Assembly: GCA_030674155.1 (NCBI GenBank)
Contig: CM060318.1
Coordinates: 71,292,052 to 71,302,051 of the forward strand
Source: Stramonita haemastoma
Lineage: Eukaryota > Mollusca > Gastropoda > Neogastropoda > Muricidae
Length of the DNA: 10,000 nucleotides
Direction of reading: 5' to 3'
In this document: positions 6,528 to 10,000 of the stretch, one piece after another
Layout of the letters: each line of letters opens with the position of its first letter
Numbering within the stretch: the stretch's first letter is position 1
The notes under the pieces: model-generated
What the model saw: only the letters and a program-made list of their open reading frames with translations
What the model was told of the DNA's origin: nothing
Database searches by the model: none
Made by a program: the position numbers and the translations under genes

Positions 6528-7317
6528 TGCATTCACGATATTTGGCATTTACTAAACTATGTACAAGACTGCTTCAACTTGAATGCGTTTGCATTCTAGG
6601 CATGCTTTCATCAATGGCAATAGATTGGTTTGTATTTGCATTGACTTTATCATTGTATTGAAGGCCTCTTGCAATACCTGTGATCAATGTGTGTCTTATA
6701 TTACTGTTAATTCACTATATTTATAATTATGTCAGCTGTTTAACGCTTCCGCCTTTGGTCAAAAATGAACAGGATACTTACTGTGTACATATCATTTTGA
6801 AATCTATCAAATTATTTCTATTACTCTTTGCATATAGATTTTGGCCTGTATTGAAGATTTTCGTTTTGTGAAATGTTACTTGCTTATGTAAGATGATGTC
6901 CAGACGCAACGAGAATGGGTTATGAAATGATCCGCAGATGGTATGTGGTATCATATCAGTGTGTTACTACACTATACCTGTTTATGAACAGAAAATATCA
7001 TATTTTTGTGTTATTCCAGTATGTTTTTAGACACAAAATGATCAATTCACTATTCCTATATACTGCTGATTTGAGACAAATTATTACTTTTCATGTTATT
7101 GTTGATGTATGTTACTTTGAAAAAATCGATGCACGATGATGTACCAAGATATTTGATTTGTATTGTGTGCCTTTTGCCAAAAAAAGGAGCGTTTATTGAA
7201 ATAAAAAAAATATTTACACAAACATTCGAGTGTTAATCGTATACATGAATCAAAGATGGCATAATAATAATATGATAGCCAAGATATCAATGCACTTATC
7301 TTGGGCAAAAATTCCTT
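6528..7317. other. AT-rich unique sequence, no gene seen
   Basis: About 790 bp without repeats I recognise. Short open frames on both strands have no splice borders in matching phase and no protein-like features. AATAAA at 7200-7205, just inside an A-rich stretch (7200-7210), is a possible polyadenylation signal or the A-tail of an old retrocopy; neither is supported by anything else. Confidence 0.5.
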
Positions 7318-7357
7318 GGGTGGTGGTGGTGGGGTGGTGGAGGTGGTGGTGGTGGTG
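7318..7357. repeat. (GGT)n microsatellite
   Basis: About 13 copies of GGT with GGGG and GGA interruptions. Confidence 0.9.
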
Positions 7358-7383
7358 TGCTCCCCAGCTTAACACCTTATGGG

Positions 7384-7697
<314 letters not shown>

Positions 7698-7845
7698 CTA
7701 CCAATCTATCAACAGGTGGATCACTCTTGACAGTATTTCGTAGTTTGTCAAACGTCTGAGAAGAATTTTACCAATGAACTCACACAGGTAAGGGTAGTCA
7801 AATAGTGGAGTGTTGAATTTCTCTTTAAGTAAACATTCCAGAAAA
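7698..7845. other. Short unique spacer
   Basis: Nothing recognisable lies between the AT repeat and the plus-strand SINE. Confidence 0.5.
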
Positions 7846-8255
7846 CGAACGTCTCTTTAATCATAGTGTGTTTTAAACAGGCACCTGCCTAGAACGCAAA
7901 AAGTCTAGGTTTCAAGTGTGTGTGGGTTTGATCCCCGTTTGTGCTTGACCCCCCCCCCCCCCCAATCCACCTTTTGGTGAGTCTGAATGCTAGTCTTTTG
8001 GATGAGACGATAAAATTAAGTCCTATGTGTAATACTCATTTACTGCACGTAAAATAACCCACGGCAACAAGAGAGGTACCCTTTAATTGGAAAATTCTGT
8101 AGAAAAAAAGCCACTCTGGTAGGAAACCAAATACATAATATGCAAACAAGAAAAGGAAAAAAATAATGAGTAGTGCTGCTCTTGTGGCAACGCGCTCTCC
8201 CCAGGGAGAGCAGCCCAAATTTCACACAAATAAATCTGCCGTGACTTTAAGTTGT
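7846..8255 (+). mobile_element. tRNA-derived SINE with Nin-DC-like core, plus strand
   Basis: The head (about 7846-7937) contains CACCTGCCTAGAACGCAAAA and a B-box-like GGGTTTGATCCCC. A 15-base C run (7949-7963) follows. The core is at 7991-8070: CTAGTCTTTTGGATGAGACG, then GCACGTAAAATAACCCACGG. The 3' part has AAAATTCTGTAGAAAAAAAG (8091-8110) and GCGCTCTCCCCAGGGAGAGC (8191-8210, a near-perfect inverted repeat), then AATTTCACACAAATAAATCT near the end. I recognise this 3' end and core as typical of abundant mollusc SINEs, from memory. It is the best-preserved of the three copies here. The A-box region has decayed. The element ends in microsatellites from 8256. Confidence 0.83.
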
Positions 8256-9019
<764 letters not shown>

Positions 9020-9020
<1 letters not shown>

Positions 9021-9119
9021 TTTTTTGTGGGGGGTTTGTTTTTTGTTGTTTTTTGTTTTGTTTGTTTTTAGGTTTGTTGTTGTTTTGTTTGTTTGTTTTG
9101 TGGGGGGGGGGGGGGGGGG
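9020..9119. repeat. T/G-rich tract with 18-base G run
   Basis: TTTG/TTTTG repeats end in an uninterrupted G run at 9102-9119. Confidence 0.88.
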
Positions 9120-9241
9120 TTATCGTCTATCATAATATATTTCAGATCAGTTTTCAGTCAAGGCAGATTTCTCTTGCGTGAAGTCCAGGCTGCTCTCCCC
9201 GAGGAGAGTGTGTCGCCGTAGAGATGACGCGTCATCAGTAA

Positions 9242-9269
9242 GGGGGGGGGGGGGGGGGGGGGGGGGGGG
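9242..9269. repeat. 28-base poly-G run
   Basis: An uninterrupted run of 28 G, the longest homopolymer in the window, inside the minus-strand SINE (C run on the element's strand). The exact length may not be reliable because such runs are hard to sequence. Confidence 0.85.
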
Positions 9270-9364
9270 TCCCCTGTTTTTTTTGCAAGCGTTTTTTGCA
9301 AGTTTCCTTATGAAAATGGCTTTTATCAACACAAATTTGCCATGTGCAACTTTCTTGAAGTCAG

Positions 9365-9520
9365 CTCTTTTTTGTCATTTTTTGTGTGTGTTTTTCTTTC
9401 TTTTTGTGTTAGTTTTTAGTTTTGCTTTTGTTGTTGTCTTGTATGGGTGTTTGGTTTTGGTTTTTTTGTTATTGGTTGTTTTTGTTTGGGGGGTTGTATT
9501 CGATATTTTTTTGCTTTTTT
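9365..9520. repeat. T-rich low-complexity insertion inside SINE
   Basis: A T-rich stretch (A-rich on the SINE strand) with TTTTG, TTGTTG and GGTTTT motifs and a GGGGGG run near 9488. It has no counterpart in the other SINE copies in this window. Confidence 0.65.
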
Positions 9521-9703
9521 TGTGCGCTAAATGTGCAATGCACTCAAGACATCAGTCCATCATCTATTCCGAAAAAGACTAGCACCCAAATCCCCCACTC
9601 AAGGTCTAATATACGAGGGGAAAAAAATCGGATTCAAGAGAGGATCGAACCCATGACTTCACGCTTTCCAAAGCAGGTGCGTTACCTCTAGACCACCAAA
9701 TCC

Positions 9704-9950
9704 ATTAAAAGGTAACCTGATAGGGAAAACAGAGAGCAAGGAGATCCTTCACCTTGTTACTTACTATATAGGGAGAGAGTGACGTTTCCACAGTACAGGC
9801 ACTGTATGTTGCTTTACTAGACCAATAAAGGCTGGGGTGGTCCGGCCCTTGTGTACAGTGTTCGCTTGGACATGGTTTCCATATCAAGTGGGGGGGGCGG
9901 TTGTTGTGCCTCTGTTGTGCGTGTGTGTGTGAATAGAGAGAAAGCAAGGT
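9704..9950. other. No gene seen
   Basis: Unique sequence with an AATAAA at 9824-9829, a short G run (9890-9897) and a small TG tract (9920-9930). The minus-strand open frame across it shows no protein-like features that I can recognise. Confidence 0.45.
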
Positions 9951-9964
9951 AGATAGATATAGCC

Positions 9965-9995
<31 letters not shown>

Positions 9996-10000
9996 TAGAC
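9951..10000. repeat. (GATA)n/(GACA)n microsatellite, cut by window end
   Basis: AGAT tetramers change into about five AGAC/GACA tetramers and back to AGAT. The repeat continues to the last base and probably beyond. Confidence 0.92.

Larger units (their letters stand above)
9153..9703 (-). mobile_element. tRNA-derived SINE with Nin-DC-like core, minus strand, internally expanded
   Basis: On the minus strand the head has A-box-like TGGTCTAGAGG (9685-9695) and B-box GGTTCGATCC (9642-9651), a correct pol III layout. The core (9521-9587) reads GGTGCTAGTCTTTTTCGGAA, then TTTAGCGCAC, matching the plus-strand copy. The conserved 3' end is present at 9153-9226: CTCTCCTCGGGGAGAGCAGC, then TTCACGCAAGAGAAATCTGC. 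Between core and 3' end about 295 bp are found where the 7846-8255 copy has roughly 135. Part of this (about 9290-9345) still resembles the element (GCCATTTTCATAAGGAAAC). The remainder is T/G-rich sequence and a G run. I read it as one expanded copy; two separate fragments are the alternative. Confidence 0.74.

Noticed and set aside
7096..7308. Minus-strand 70-residue frame rich in Tyr, Phe and Ser
   Set aside because: AT-rich chance frame with no recognisable motif or splice borders.
9632..9703. Functional tRNA gene on the minus strand
   Set aside because: A and B boxes are present, but I could not pair a proper acceptor stem or anticodon stem, and it continues into a SINE core, so it is a SINE head.
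9705..9947. Minus-strand 80-residue open frame at the window end
   Set aside because: No protein-like domain, no splice partner, and part of it reads TG repeat.

Overview
The window looks like a stretch of a repeat-rich animal genome, most likely a mollusc and plausibly a marine gastropod. The signs are spliced exons with GT/AG borders, introns of about 500-760 bp, very dense microsatellites and minisatellites, and at least three copies of a tRNA-headed SINE whose core and 3' end look like those I associate with molluscs. The species assignment is inference. Nothing resembles bacterial operons, CRISPR or a prophage.

The only gene I can support is on the + strand in the first 4.2 kb. It is the 3' end of a multi-exon gene: five coding exons (888-1015, 1516-1663, 2153-2440, 3079-3153, 3910-4233). 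Their splice phases fit at every junction, giving a continuous C-terminal 320 residues that end at a TGA. The protein begins with a helical, coiled-coil-like region, followed by an acidic Glu tract, an Arg/Ser/Pro-rich linker, a second helix, and a poly-Gln/poly-Asn tail. The helical part resembles the C-terminal region of the SSFA2/KRAP (ITPRID) family of IP3-receptor-interacting proteins. That is a tentative match from memory, so no symbol is assigned. Upstream exons lie outside the window.

The introns and flanks are largely simple repeats. A TAC repeat (27-109) and a 20/11-bp minisatellite (351-869) run almost to the first visible acceptor. A TC tract (1931-2116) lies just before the third exon. 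AC, poly-T/G and TG tracts and a minus-strand SINE fill introns 3 and 4. After the stop codon comes a minisatellite of about ten copies (4291-4823), probably 3'UTR.

From about 5 to 10 kb I see no credible protein gene. This part holds T/G-rich sequence with long G runs, TG/CG and AC-to-AT compound microsatellites, a plus-strand SINE (7846-8255) ending in a chain of five different microsatellites (8256-8482), a minus-strand SINE with expanded interior (9153-9703), and a GATA/GACA repeat at the window end. An unclassified dispersed repeat occurs twice (3281-3409 and 5206-5297).

The items most worth checking are the gene identity and its two frame-neutral cassette exons, the interrupted SINE, the SINE-tail microsatellite series, and the pair of exact CRE palindromes inside a coding exon.
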